Assembly (NCBI RefSeq): GCF_963675455.1
Contig: NZ_OY776217.1
Coordinates: 1,032,001 to 1,096,000, forward strand
Reading direction: 5' to 3'
Length of the DNA: 64,000 nt
From: Emcibacter sp.
Lineage (GTDB): Bacteria > Pseudomonadota > Alphaproteobacteria > Sphingomonadales > Emcibacteraceae
Made by a program: the position numbers and the translations under genes. Under the pieces are notes generated by a model that saw only the letters and a program-made list of their open reading frames with translations, was not told where the DNA came from and did no database searches. This document shows positions 1-8,623 of the stretch, in pieces. How positions within the stretch are numbered: position 1 is the first letter of the stretch; every line of letters begins with the position of its first letter.

Positions 1-1
1 C

Positions 2-376
2 CGAAAAAACGATAGAATTGATATTACTAATACGTCTTATATAGGAATTGGGGACTTTAAGGAAAATAACGAAACTTACATTTCCTTTGTGAAAGAACTT
101 CATCAGAAAATGATGACGCAAAACCCGAATATCATATTCAAAAGTGGTATTAGTCCTGCGGGATATTATCTCTCAATTCTTATGGCTGTATTGTTGCTAA
201 TTGTTTTGGTAGCTGCCGGATATTTTTTCTTTAGCCAGGGTATGATCGCCGTTGTGTTTATCAAGGCGGTATTCATTATTTTTTATTATCCTTCGCTTAT
301 TCGTTATATTCAGAAAAACAAGCCCGGTTTCTATGACCCCATTGTATTGACTCCAGATATAATACCGGAGATTTAG
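2..376 (+). CDS. C-terminal part of a membrane protein of unknown function (5' end outside window)
   Basis: The frame is open from base 2, so the gene begins upstream of the window; a GTG at 89 is in frame but need not be the start. The visible 124 residues have a polar N-terminal part, then two hydrophobic stretches (about 55-80 and 83-100 of the visible protein) typical of two membrane-spanning helices, and a short tail ending PDIIPEI. I recognise no family. The DNA is AT-rich and codon use (many ATA, AAT, TTT codons) differs from the GC-richer genes that follow, which hints at a different origin. It is convergent with the response regulator gene. Confidence 0.6.
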   Translation, partial: RKNDRIDITNTSYIGIGDFKENNETYISFVKELHQKMMTQNPNIIFKSGISPAGYYLSILMAVLLLIVLVAAGYFFFSQGMIAVVFIKAVFIIFYYPSLIRYIQKNKPGFYDPIVLTPDIIPEI

Positions 377-468
377 GTGATAACCTGTCATGGAGATTCA
401 GGGGCTGTTCTTGCGCCACTTCACAGGCTACTCAGTTTTAAGCATTTCGTTGTAATTGAAGAGTTGAG

Positions 469-1131
469 TTACGTTTTCTCACGGGTGGGTCCAGTGTTTG
501 ACAAAAGACCAAGCTGAGTGGCATGCCAGGAAGCCTCGGCCCGGGAGGAAATGCCCAGTTTGCGATAAACGGCCTTGATATGACTGGCGACAGTGGATTC
601 CGCCAGCTCCAGGCTGCGGGCGACGTCACTGTTCCGCAAACCCTTTCCAATAAGAGCGAGTACATCCAGCTCCCGGGCTGTAAGCCTTCCTTCTGGCTGC
701 GCGGAGGGGCCGGTAAGCCGAAAATGCTCCATGATCCTCCGGGCGATGGATGGAGAGAGCGCCGGAATTTCCTCTGACAGCTGTTTTAACTGCCTCGAGA
801 TCATATCCGGCGGTTGATCCTTGAGCAGATACCCCTGCGCACCGGCCGCAAGGGCCGCCACGATATGTGCATCGTCTCCCATGGCTGTAGTGATGACACA
901 CAGTGTATCAGAACGCCTGAGCTTCAGATATCTCAGTACTTCGAGCCCGGACCCGTCTGGCAAGCCCAGGTCGATCAGAGCAAGGTCAAAAGTCTCCTGT
1001 ACGGCTACCGCAATAGCCCGGCGCATATCCGTCGCTTCGGTAACTTTACATTCCGGAAAGGCGGCCCGGGCAATTTCCTTCAGCCATTCCCGGCTTTCTG
1101 CAATATCTTCAACAATCAGAATATTTTTCAT
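469..1131 (-). CDS. NarL/FixJ-type response regulator, LuxR HTH output
   Basis: A 220-residue two-component response regulator. The receiver domain spans about residues 1-120, with the acidic pocket near E8/D9 and the phosphoacceptor D54 in LIDLGLPDG; a conserved Lys follows in the LLKDQ segment. A LuxR-type helix-turn-helix occupies about 148-210 (LTARELDVLALIGKGLRNSDVA), so the protein should bind DNA when phosphorylated. It overlaps the upstream sensor kinase gene by 4 bases (1128-1131), so the two are translationally coupled and almost certainly form a cognate pair. Targets cannot be read from the sequence; the divergent PEP-CTERM gene is the nearest candidate. Confidence 0.9.
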   Translation of the reverse strand: MKNILIVEDIAESREWLKEIARAAFPECKVTEATDMRRAIAVAVQETFDLALIDLGLPDGSGLEVLRYLKLRRSDTLCVITTAMGDDAHIVAALAAGAQGYLLKDQPPDMISRQLKQLSEEIPALSPSIARRIMEHFRLTGPSAQPEGRLTARELDVLALIGKGLRNSDVARSLELAESTVASHIKAVYRKLGISSRAEASWHATQLGLLSNTGPTREKT

Positions 1132-3209
1132 GCCAGCCGGCCCTCCCTGGAATAGGGCAGGCGTATATTCAGGATCAGGCCTGTGGGACTTTCAGGAAAG
1201 CTTATTGTTCCCCCGAGGCGGGTGACGCGCGCCTGCATATTTCCGAGACCATTGCCATTATGTCCCGGCACCTGCACCAGCCCCCGGCCGTCATCCCGGA
1301 TCTCCAGGGAGATAACACCGTTGCCATAGCCAAGTGTCACCGTCGCGCTTCCGGCCCCGGCATGTTTCAGGATATTACTTGTCGCTTCCCGAATGATCGA
1401 GCGCAAACCATGTGCAAGTTGGGGGAAAAGAGGCGGTGATTGATCTACCTCGACCGACCACTCCAGTTCAATATCTGCTGCGGCTAGTCTTTCCGCTGTT
1501 TCCATTCTGATGTCAGCAAGGGCCTCTTCAAATGTCAGCGCCTGTCGGGAATGGTCGTTGATTATGTCCCGAAGATCGGACAGTGTTTCGCGGACCAGGG
1601 CATCCTTCCGCTCCGCATTTCTGTTATGGAGTACCGACATCAGTTGCGCGCCTATATTGTCATGCATGTCGCGGGCTATTCTCTGCCTTTCCTCTGCCAC
1701 ACCCTGCTCATAGGCATTCCGACTGTTTTCCACATATGTCATCAACTGATATAATTGTCGGGCGATATTCACATGGAGAGTTCCAAAAAGTCCGCGACCG
1801 TTCCAGGGGGATCGCAGCAAGACCCCCGGCAAGGTGGAAATTGCCGGGATGGCGAGTTCAAGGCCGTTCTGCCGGATTTCCGGTTCCAGAGGGGAGGGAG
1901 TGAGGATTTGCCACTCCAGCGGTTCAAATAGACGCCGTACCAGCTTTATCCACTGATCTGCTCTTTTGTTGTCGGTGGTTTCAAAAGCTACATCAATAAC
2001 CGCGTGAAAAATCTCGTGGTCTTCCAGCGAACTGCGCCGCACGAAAATGCGCCACAGTTTCTCTCTGAAGGGCAAATACAGGAAGCCGACGATCAGAAGC
2101 GAAAACCCGAGGGCCGGAAAACGATCCATGGAAATGACATAAACCAGCACAGTATCCAGGGCCACGAGTACGAAAACACCCGCCATATAAAACAGAATAC
2201 GGAATCCCCATTCCCCAATATCAAACAGCCTGTACCGCCTGAGACCGGCTGCCAGGCCAAGATAGATCACAAGAAAGAACAGAAAGGCGTAGCCTTGCTC
2301 AATAAACACCTCGCCGCCCAGAAGCAAGGGTGTGACGGTAAGAGCGATAAAGGCGCCGGCGCCGACAAACACCGACAACCCGAACCATGTCAGCGTCGCG
2401 CGTTCTTCCGGGCGGTTTCCTGTACTGAAATACTGGATTGCAATAACCAGGCAAATACCGATCATTTCGGACAACATGATCAGATTTGCGCCCAGCGCAG
2501 CGGGCACCATCCCGAGGGTTGCAAACAGGCTCCAGAGGCTGAAAATAACGACCGATGTTACCAGGAAAAATTTCCAGCCTTTCAGGCGCACCGGATAAAT
2601 CAGAAACAGGCCGATCATGGCCATTCCAAAGGAGTAGGCTCCTATCAGGTTTATTGCACTGAGAGTCTGAAAAACGGAAGCCGGTAATGCAAGTACACGG
2701 GTACTGTATATTGCGGCCGCCAGTGCAGACACCAGTATGGAGACTCCGCTTATGGCAAAGAAATTGGAGTCAAGTCGGTCCGGACGAAGAGCCCACACCC
2801 ATCCCGAAATAACCAATGCCCCAAAGCCGGCGAACAGCTGGGCCCAGAATATGGCGGGCAGGCTCCAGAAGGTGCGTGGTTTTGGCTCAATGCTCAAGCG
2901 TTGTTCAGAAGTTTCGATGATAACGACGTCAGACGAGAGTATTTTTGCAAGCCTGTCCTGACGTTGATAAAATCGGGTGAGCATTTCATCGTCAATCAAC
3001 TCGCTGGGCTCCGGCACCTGATCAAGAGCTTCCAGTGTCATGGAATCCGGTCCGGCACTTACAACTGCTCCTGGCTGGAGAGCAAATGGAAGTTCCAGGC
3101 CAGGTTGTTTGAGCGCATACCAAATGACGCCTGACAACACAATTAAACCAGCGACAAAGACCAGAAAGAGCCGAGCGAAAGGTGTCGCTGGTAAAGCACT
3201 TCTAACCAT
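1128..3209 (-). CDS. Membrane sensor histidine kinase, HisKA_3 type
   Basis: A kinase of 693 residues. One N-terminal membrane helix precedes a short periplasmic stretch of about 90 residues, followed by a block of roughly eight hydrophobic helices to about residue 400, a linker, then a HisKA_3 dimerisation domain with the phosphoacceptor H516 in RDMHDNIG. A C-terminal HATPase_c has the N box (REATSNILKHA) and G boxes (DDGRGL, GNGLGN). This is the NarX/DesK class that pairs with LuxR-type regulators, and it overlaps such a gene. I chose the ATG at 3209 because AGAGGG lies 8 bases upstream; an in-frame GTG at 3227 has no such site. The input signal is unknown; the many-helix sensor suggests a membrane or hydrophobic cue. 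Confidence 0.88.
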   Translation of the reverse strand: MVRSALPATPFARLFLVFVAGLIVLSGVIWYALKQPGLELPFALQPGAVVSAGPDSMTLEALDQVPEPSELIDDEMLTRFYQRQDRLAKILSSDVVIIETSEQRLSIEPKPRTFWSLPAIFWAQLFAGFGALVISGWVWALRPDRLDSNFFAISGVSILVSALAAAIYSTRVLALPASVFQTLSAINLIGAYSFGMAMIGLFLIYPVRLKGWKFFLVTSVVIFSLWSLFATLGMVPAALGANLIMLSEMIGICLVIAIQYFSTGNRPEERATLTWFGLSVFVGAGAFIALTVTPLLLGGEVFIEQGYAFLFFLVIYLGLAAGLRRYRLFDIGEWGFRILFYMAGVFVLVALDTVLVYVISMDRFPALGFSLLIVGFLYLPFREKLWRIFVRRSSLEDHEIFHAVIDVAFETTDNKRADQWIKLVRRLFEPLEWQILTPSPLEPEIRQNGLELAIPAISTLPGVLLRSPWNGRGLFGTLHVNIARQLYQLMTYVENSRNAYEQGVAEERQRIARDMHDNIGAQLMSVLHNRNAERKDALVRETLSDLRDIINDHSRQALTFEEALADIRMETAERLAAADIELEWSVEVDQSPPLFPQLAHGLRSIIREATSNILKHAGAGSATVTLGYGNGVISLEIRDDGRGLVQVPGHNGNGLGNMQARVTRLGGTISFPESPTGLILNIRLPYSREGRLA

Positions 3210-3517
3210 ATAAATACCCTCTTCCACACCGCCCCAAGAATACTCTGTCAGTAAGTCTTATTACAATAATATTCTGTTATCCGAAACTATATACGCCCTG
3301 CATCCTGACTTCCCATATCCCCGGAACAGGGGATATTAAACTTATCCCCATTTTTATAGTCTTGAGTCGGAGAGTATTGATTAGTGGGGAAAGTTACCAG
3401 CATCATATTACGGCTATGGGGCACTTCCTTTTAAACAACAGATATTATTCCGGCCGGTTTTCGGACCGGCAGACAGACAATTTTATGTGACTATATTTAA
3501 TTTACTGGAGGGTAAAA
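3210..3517. promoter_or_regulatory. Divergent intergenic region between sensor kinase and PEP-CTERM gene
   Basis: About 308 AT-rich bases between divergent genes. It must carry both promoters. I see a strong Shine-Dalgarno (GGAGGG, about 3506-3511) for the rightward gene, and no clear repeat or known operator. Confidence 0.4.
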
Positions 3518-4486
3518 ATGTTACCTGCTTATGTTATAGAAAAAATCAATTTTATGAGCGGCAATATGGCCGCAACGGCTCTTTGCACAGTGATGGGGCT
3601 TGTGTCTCTTAATGCCATGCAGGCCGAGGCTTCCATTATTGAGATAAAAATGTCATCGCCGGTATTCAGCGTCGGGAATGCACCCTATATGAGTGGCAAT
3701 CCATATGTAAATCCGGGTGATGTGGCTCATTTCACAATACAGTATGATACGGATACAGCGGTTTCCGGAACGCAGGAATTCGCCGCCAGTTCGACCGCCT
3801 ATTATAATGGTGCAGTTACCTATTTCGGTTTTGATTTGGAACGTGCTGGAAGCACAGTCTACAGCGGCAGCACGTCTGGACATTTTGGTCGCCTGAAGGT
3901 GACAAATGACAAACCACTGGCAGGCCCCCTTTATACGGATTTTATGATCATCGATCTCTTTACCGATGACGACCGCTATAATTTTCATGGTACTGCTCCC
4001 CGGGATCCGGCTCTTACCGAAATGCCTCCGTTGCCCCTGCTTGCAAGCGGGGATGCTGCAAATGGCGATATATTATTCGAGGACTTCAAACTTAACTTAT
4101 TTTCTGCGACCAGAGATTTATGGCCGGATACCAATCTCCCGGATATAGACGATCTGGCTGGCACCCCTTTTGTTTCCAAGTTTGGCAATACTCCATGGGG
4201 AGCACACGCGATATACCCCGATTCAAGTAATCCATTTTTCTCACAAATCGGTTTTGGGTTTGGGGCGGAGACACCTCGGGATGATTCTCCGACTGGGTTG
4301 ACCTATAGCATACGTGAGGTCTCAGGCGGCGGTCAGACCGGAGGTGGCGACCAGACCGGCGGTGGCCAGGGAGGCGGTCAGCAGCCCGGTGACGTTACTA
4401 CGGTGCCGGAACCCGGTTCGCTCGCGCTTCTTGGCCTGGGTGCAGTGGGCTTTGGCCTGCGCCGCCGCAGGAACAGGTTCCTTTAA
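3518..4486 (+). CDS. PEP-CTERM sorting-domain exported protein
   Basis: A 322-residue exported protein. A signal peptide with hydrophobic core lies at about residues 15-35, ending near QAEA. A beta-rich body of about 240 residues without catalytic motifs follows, then a Gly/Gln/Thr linker of repeated GGG(Q/D) units, and a C-terminal tripartite sorting signal: VPEPGSLALLGLGA, hydrophobic helix, then RRRRN. In known systems this signal is cleaved by exosortase (EpsH/XrtA) and the protein is exported with an exopolysaccharide; no exosortase gene is in the window. GGAGGG sits 6 bases before the ATG. It is followed at 66 bases by the Sel1 gene. The body function is unknown. Confidence 0.85.
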   Translation: MLPAYVIEKINFMSGNMAATALCTVMGLVSLNAMQAEASIIEIKMSSPVFSVGNAPYMSGNPYVNPGDVAHFTIQYDTDTAVSGTQEFAASSTAYYNGAVTYFGFDLERAGSTVYSGSTSGHFGRLKVTNDKPLAGPLYTDFMIIDLFTDDDRYNFHGTAPRDPALTEMPPLPLLASGDAANGDILFEDFKLNLFSATRDLWPDTNLPDIDDLAGTPFVSKFGNTPWGAHAIYPDSSNPFFSQIGFGFGAETPRDDSPTGLTYSIREVSGGGQTGGGDQTGGGQGGGQQPGDVTTVPEPGSLALLGLGAVGFGLRRRRNRFL

Positions 4487-4552
4487 AATGTCCTCACAAC
4501 CAGCTTCTTTTTATGTCAGGAAAAGAGGCCGGTTTCAATTCAGGAGATAAAA

Positions 4553-6370
4553 ATGTTTCTTACCCGTCTGCGTCTGCCTCATTTTCTCCTGATGTTTGTT
4601 TTTCTTGGGGTAAGCCAGATCGGTTATGCAGCAGAGAAAATTCCTCTCGGCCACGAAGGCAGGAGGGACAGCGCGGTTTTCAACGGTCACCAGAATATGC
4701 CTGTTGTCCTCTATGGTGTCGCCATCAAGTGGAACAGCGGTTGTTTGAAGGGAAAAACTGACAAATGCCTCCGGCTTGCCCGGGCCTTCGAAATTGGTGA
4801 AGGCGACCTGAAGCTGGAGATACGCACTGCCCTTGGCTATTACCTGGAGGCCTGCAAAAAAGGGGCCGGCGAAGGTTGCAGCCGGGCCGCAGAGATTATC
4901 CGCGCCGGAGATGCCGGTTTCACAGATGAAAAACTGACTCGCGAGACGGCGCAAAGGGGATGTAACGACCTTGATGATCAGACGTCCTGTGCCAGACTTG
5001 CCGAAAGCCTCGCCTCGACCAGTTCAGATGAAAACAGGTCACGAGCCGAACAGTTGATTGAGCGCGCCTGCCAGAAAGGCAACAGCGAAGGATGCCGCCT
5101 GAAGGCGGTCGCTTTGTTTTATGACCGCAACAATGCGGAATCTCCCGCTGAGGCCGTCGAGCTTTTCACCAAATTCTGCAAGAAAAAACAGGCTTGGGGG
5201 TGCACCGGACTGGCGGAAGCCCGGGACAAGGGCCGGGGGGTAAAAGCTGATCCCAAAAAGGCCAGCGCGGCGGCCCGGAAAGGCTGCCTCGAGGCCGAGG
5301 GAAATACAATCCCGGCCTGCGCTCTTTACGGTCGTTACCTCGTTGAAGACAATTCAGAGGAAAAGATATCCCAGGGTGTCAAGATTCTGGCCAAGGCCTG
5401 TCTGGCGGGAGATGCCTTTGCCTGTAATGATGCGGGGGAGCTGGGCTGGAAACAAGGTGCCGGCAACGGTCTCGCCCTTTGGGAAATCCCGCTTTATTTC
5501 CGTGATGCCTGTGATATGGATCTGGCCGAGGGATGTCTCAATCTTTCCGCTGTCTATAAAAACGGCTTCAATAATGTTTCGCAGGATGATGCTGCCATGA
5601 TCGCGCTGCTTGATAAAGCCTGCGCTCTGGGAAGCTCCGAAGCATGCGGCAAGGTTGAAGCTTTTGGAAAAATGGCGAAAATATATCGCAGAAGAACTCA
5701 GCCAATTGATCCTTCGCTTCCGGCCAAACAACAGCTGTCTCATGCAATTCAAATCATAGACCATGGAAAAGGCCGGGCTCAGAAAAATCGTTCCCTGGAT
5801 ACTGTGGTGCGTTTAATGCACGAAGGCGTGGCAGAAGCAGAATGGGTACTGGCTGGCTGGCTTTATTACGGCAAACCCGGGCTCATTGACCAGATCAACA
5901 AGTCCGACGGGTTCATCCTGTTCGAAAACGCCGCCAGGCAACAACATGTGGAAGCCGCGAAATGGGTTGGCATGGCTTATTGGTATGGAGACGGTGTGCC
6001 CCTTGATCGCCAGAAAGGGAAAGGTTATATGGCGCTTGCTGCTGCCAGGGGCGATGAAATGGCCATTGCCATTTATCGCTCCATGGAGGCGCAGAAAATC
6101 CGTGATAATAAAGCCCGCAGGGCAAAGGAAATGGCCGAGGCCGCCGAACGGCGCAAAAATGACTGGGCCTATCAGTTTGGACTGGCCGCCGCCGCCTGGG
6201 CAGAAGGACGGCGCAATACGCCATATTCTTACGGTGGAGGGTCCGGGCGCCTGGCCAGTGAAAGCTGGCGGAGAAGTCAGCAGGCGCTGGATAAACAAAA
6301 CTGGAACAACGCCGTCAACTACACCGTAGGCAGAACAAGTGCCTGCCCCATGTCAAACCCCTATTGTTGA
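4553..6370 (+). CDS. Exported Sel1-repeat (TPR-like) protein
   Basis: A 605-residue protein with a signal peptide (about residues 1-24, ending YAAE) and a long series of Sel1-like helical repeats. Repeat units contain pairs of Cys (CKKGAGEGCSRA, CQKGNSEGCRLKA, CLAGDAFACNDA), typical of exported, disulphide-tied Sel1 proteins. A second repeat block at about 430-510 (AEWVLAGWLYYG, AAKWVGMAYWYGDG) is the canonical form. The C-terminus is low-complexity and polar. Such proteins act as interaction scaffolds; the partner is unknown. CAGGAGAT lies 5 bases before the ATG. It stands between two other exported proteins, suggesting a joint envelope role. Confidence 0.85.
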   Translation: MFLTRLRLPHFLLMFVFLGVSQIGYAAEKIPLGHEGRRDSAVFNGHQNMPVVLYGVAIKWNSGCLKGKTDKCLRLARAFEIGEGDLKLEIRTALGYYLEACKKGAGEGCSRAAEIIRAGDAGFTDEKLTRETAQRGCNDLDDQTSCARLAESLASTSSDENRSRAEQLIERACQKGNSEGCRLKAVALFYDRNNAESPAEAVELFTKFCKKKQAWGCTGLAEARDKGRGVKADPKKASAAARKGCLEAEGNTIPACALYGRYLVEDNSEEKISQGVKILAKACLAGDAFACNDAGELGWKQGAGNGLALWEIPLYFRDACDMDLAEGCLNLSAVYKNGFNNVSQDDAAMIALLDKACALGSSEACGKVEAFGKMAKIYRRRTQPIDPSLPAKQQLSHAIQIIDHGKGRAQKNRSLDTVVRLMHEGVAEAEWVLAGWLYYGKPGLIDQINKSDGFILFENAARQQHVEAAKWVGMAYWYGDGVPLDRQKGKGYMALAAARGDEMAIAIYRSMEAQKIRDNKARRAKEMAEAAERRKNDWAYQFGLAAAAWAEGRRNTPYSYGGGSGRLASESWRRSQQALDKQNWNNAVNYTVGRTSACPMSNPYC

Positions 6371-6389
6371 TAAGTCTGGAGGAAGTCCG

Positions 6390-6923
6390 ATGAATAAAAT
6401 GAAATCTGCAATTTACGCCACCATCCTTTCCGCTGCCGTTGCGCTGCCGCACTGGAGCCTCGCCCAGCAAACGATGAATCTCAATTTTTCAACCAGCACT
6501 CCAAAAGGCGGCTGCATCATCGGTTTCAAGGGTGGAAATGCGCCCGGTACAGACAAACCGATGAAGCTGGAGTTTTCCTATCGTGTAAAGGATGGAAATC
6601 TGAACACGCAAATCAGTGTGAACGGCTGGCCGAAAGCGCAAAAGGAAGATCCGGAGCGTATTGTCCCGATGACAATGACACTGGACAGCGGCGAGAAAAT
6701 TATTTCCAAGGACGGCGGATATTCCAGTGGTTTCAATGACCGCTACTGGGCGGCCTGGGGCAAGGAAAATTCTGCTGCGATTTTTGAAAAGATGAAGAAT
6801 GTCAAAACTGTTCATATCGAAGGGGATGGTATGGATTTGGGTGATTTCGATCTGCAGGTGAAGGGGCTGGTTTATACCTGGATCAGCGGTTGTGCCGAAA
6901 GACAGAAAGCCGGCGGACAGTGA
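6390..6923 (+). CDS. Small secreted protein of unknown function
   Basis: A 177-residue protein with a clear signal peptide (MNKMKSA..., cleavage near LAQQ at about residue 27). The mature part contains two Cys (one early, CIIGF; one near the end, SGCAERQ) that could form a disulphide, and is predicted from composition to be beta-rich. No family is recognised. I set the start at 6390, where GGAGGA lies 7 bases upstream; a longer reading from 6339 would overlap the end of the Sel1 gene and hide the signal peptide. The 19-base gap to the Sel1 gene suggests co-transcription. Confidence 0.7.
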   Translation: MNKMKSAIYATILSAAVALPHWSLAQQTMNLNFSTSTPKGGCIIGFKGGNAPGTDKPMKLEFSYRVKDGNLNTQISVNGWPKAQKEDPERIVPMTMTLDSGEKIISKDGGYSSGFNDRYWAAWGKENSAAIFEKMKNVKTVHIEGDGMDLGDFDLQVKGLVYTWISGCAERQKAGGQ

Positions 6924-6955
6924 TCAGCGGTCAGTAAATTCAGATCTGTCTTGTA

Positions 6956-7637
6956 GGCACTGTCAAGGGAAGTTGGAAATAGTCAGAGCAACTCCCGAAC
7001 GGGCAGAACTTAAGCCATGAGGGATTTCCACTCAGTCAGGGAATCTGAGCGAAATGGTTTGAATATTGATCGGCGGGTGAGGTGTCGTTCTCCGTTGAAA
7101 TGGTTGTAGATCTGAGCGTGGATTGAAGTGAATTTTTGGAGGGTTTCCTCTTTGCGGAATTTCAGCATAGCCTGTTCCCGTCGTCGAAAGGGCAGGTGAC
7201 TATTTTCTGCCCTGTTGTTTTGTCCCTTTGTTGTGTCATGTTTGTCGGTACAACCAATTTCCCGCAAGGCAGCTTTATATGATTTCAGTCTATCCGTGAC
7301 GATTAATCGGGCGCGCCCATATCGTTTCATGAGGCGTTTTAGAAGCTTCAACGCTGCTTTCCTGTTCCTTTTCTTTGTGACAATAGAGTCCAGGACTTCC
7401 CCTTCATGATCGACGGCGCGCCACAGATAATGAAGCTCTCCTCTGATTTTCACAAAGACCTCATCAAGATGCCATTTCCAGGAGGAATATTGTTGGGGAA
7501 AGCTTCTGCGTTTCTTGTCGATCTGTGAGGCGAGGGACGGATCGTTTCCACCAAAGACGAATTGTCTCATGGCTGACACCGATACCTCGTTCAAACAACA
7601 AGTCTTCCACTTGCCGAAAGGAGAGGGGATATTTCAC
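6956..7637 (-). mobile_element. Remnant of an IS6-family insertion sequence
   Basis: The transposase-like pseudogene (7010-7637) is flanked on its 3' side by GGCACTGTCAAGG at 6956-6968, which resembles the GGCACTGT start of IS6-family terminal repeats. No matching inverted copy exists beyond 7637, and the transposase lacks its first ~20 residues, so the other end is lost. No target-site duplication can be defined. Confidence 0.65.
7010..7637 (-). pseudogene. IS6-family transposase, 5'-truncated and frameshifted
   Basis: The 3' portion encodes a typical IS6/IS26 DDE catalytic core: WHLDEVFVKI with the first Asp, VTDRLKSY with the second, and the NNRAENSH...RRRE segment with the Glu. Upstream, in another frame, lies the family's HTH segment (YPLSFRQVEDLLFERG, then SHETIRLWWKR). 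The two parts are joined only by a frameshift near 7540-7545, where a few bases of the expected WWKRFGPSLA segment are missing. A stop codon (7638-7640) precedes the HTH segment and the usual first ~20 residues are absent. A 194-codon open frame (7010-7594) remains but would lack the DNA-binding domain. I judge the element inactive. Confidence 0.8.
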
Positions 7638-7785
7638 TTAGAGCAGGATTAAGCTACTCCCCATTGGTTGGACAGTTTCGAGGCTAAATTACGCTATATT
7701 TTGCGTCTCTGGATTGTTCTATATTTATGCTGCTAGGCTTAGAAAATCGGAGTATAGGTTCAGTTGGTATCCAACCCCCGCAACC

Positions 7786-7826
7786 AAAACGAACAAACCC
7801 AGCCCCGTGCTGGGTTTTGTCGTTTT
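7786..7826. terminator. Bipartite hairpin with T-rich flank, probable terminator
   Basis: Inner stem AAACCCAGC/GCTGGGTTT (7795-7803 with 7809-7817), a 2x2 internal loop, and an outer stem AAAACGA/TCGTTTT (7786-7792 with 7820-7826). The T-rich arms make it usable as a terminator on either strand. Confidence 0.55.
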
Positions 7827-7861
7827 AGTCATGCGTCGGTCAGAATTGAACCTACGGAGAA

Positions 7862-7935
7862 GTAGGGTTTAACCGAAGGCGCAGCGCTGCAACGCAGCGT
7901 GAAACAGCGCCAAGGTCAGCGGAGCTAAATCCTAC
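7862..7935. repeat. Long nested imperfect hairpin of unknown role
   Basis: Nested pairing: GTAGGGTTTA (7862-7871) with TAAATCCTAC (7926-7935, one G-U), ACC with GGT, GGCGC (7878-7882) with GCGCC (7907-7911), and a tip CGCTGC-AAC-GCAGCG (7885-7899). A 9-base bulge lies on the 3' side. It could be a structured RNA, a palindromic repeat or an element scar. Confidence 0.45.
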
Positions 7936-8106
7936 CCCAAAACCAATAAAACAAAGGGGCCGGGGCTTTTTAAATTGTGAGTGGGATGGGTGGACAGGAA
8001 ATATTTGTCTCATAATGGGACAACCCTTGACGCCCGTCAAGGACCTCAGCCGGGCGGAAGCGCTAGGGTCAGAGTCTTCAACATCACACCTCACAGGAGA
8101 TCAATT

Positions 8107-8574
8107 ATGACTGCCACCGTCGTAAGAGAGCTGATGACCACTCATCCCGTTTTTATCAGTGAAACCGCAACACTTCAGGATGCCGCCAGGTTAATGAAAA
8201 GGATTAACTGCGGGGTACTTCCTGTCGGGTCTGAATATGATCTGGAGGGCATTATAACCGATCGGGATATAGTCATCCGGGCCCTTGCAAACGGCAGTGA
8301 TATCTTTTCCAAGAGAGTGAGGGATTTCATGAGCAGGGATGTACATATCTGTCATGAAAACGATCTTCTGAGAAATGCTGCGGAACTTATGCACAGGCAT
8401 AATGTCAGCCGTCTCATAGTGAAGGATTACAAGGGTAAGGTTTCCGGCATTCTTTCCTTTGGCGGGATTCTGAGAAGAGACCCGGTACAGGCGGAGCTGA
8501 CAGAGGTCGTGGAACATGCCGTAGGCTGGAAGAACCGGCACCTGCCGGTCCCGAGCCAGGCGGCAGCTCGCTAG
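8107..8574 (+). CDS. Two-CBS-domain protein
   Basis: A 155-residue cytosolic protein made almost entirely of a CBS pair: first CBS at about 8-63 (MTTHPVFISETATLQDAARLM ... GIITDRDIVIRA), second at about 75-130 (MSRDVHICHENDLLRNAAELM ... VSGILSFGGI). Such pairs bind adenosine nucleotides and sense energy state; the target is unknown. I chose the ATG at 8107 because AGGAG precedes it by 8 bases; the in-frame upstream part from 7981 is non-homologous. It faces the Crp/Fnr gene tail to tail, and the pairing of CBS proteins with Crp/Fnr regulators hints at an energy- or oxygen-stress role (inference). Confidence 0.85.
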   Translation: MTATVVRELMTTHPVFISETATLQDAARLMKRINCGVLPVGSEYDLEGIITDRDIVIRALANGSDIFSKRVRDFMSRDVHICHENDLLRNAAELMHRHNVSRLIVKDYKGKVSGILSFGGILRRDPVQAELTEVVEHAVGWKNRHLPVPSQAAAR

Positions 8575-8623
8575 ATTTATCTTTTTCTCCGCTGTTTGGG
8601 GAGGGGCATGTGATGTTTGCCAA

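Larger units (their letters stand above)
7651..8106. other. Gene-free stretch with two strong hairpins
   Basis: About 450 bases between the IS remnant and the CBS gene. It contains the two hairpins listed separately (7786-7826 and 7862-7935). TTCAGTTGGTATCCAAC followed by CCCCCGCAACCA (about 7760-7783) vaguely resembles a tRNA 3' end but does not fold as one. An AGGAG site at about 8095 serves the CBS gene. Confidence 0.4.

Noticed and set aside
4323..4386. Tandem repeat in the PEP-CTERM gene
   Set aside because: The imperfect GGC/CAG-rich repeats only encode a Gly-rich linker that is common before this sorting signal.
7755..7787. tRNA-like 3' end (TTCAGTTGGTATCCAAC then CCCCCGCAACCA)
   Set aside because: No acceptor partner, D-arm or anticodon arm could be folded upstream; the T-arm loop does not fit.
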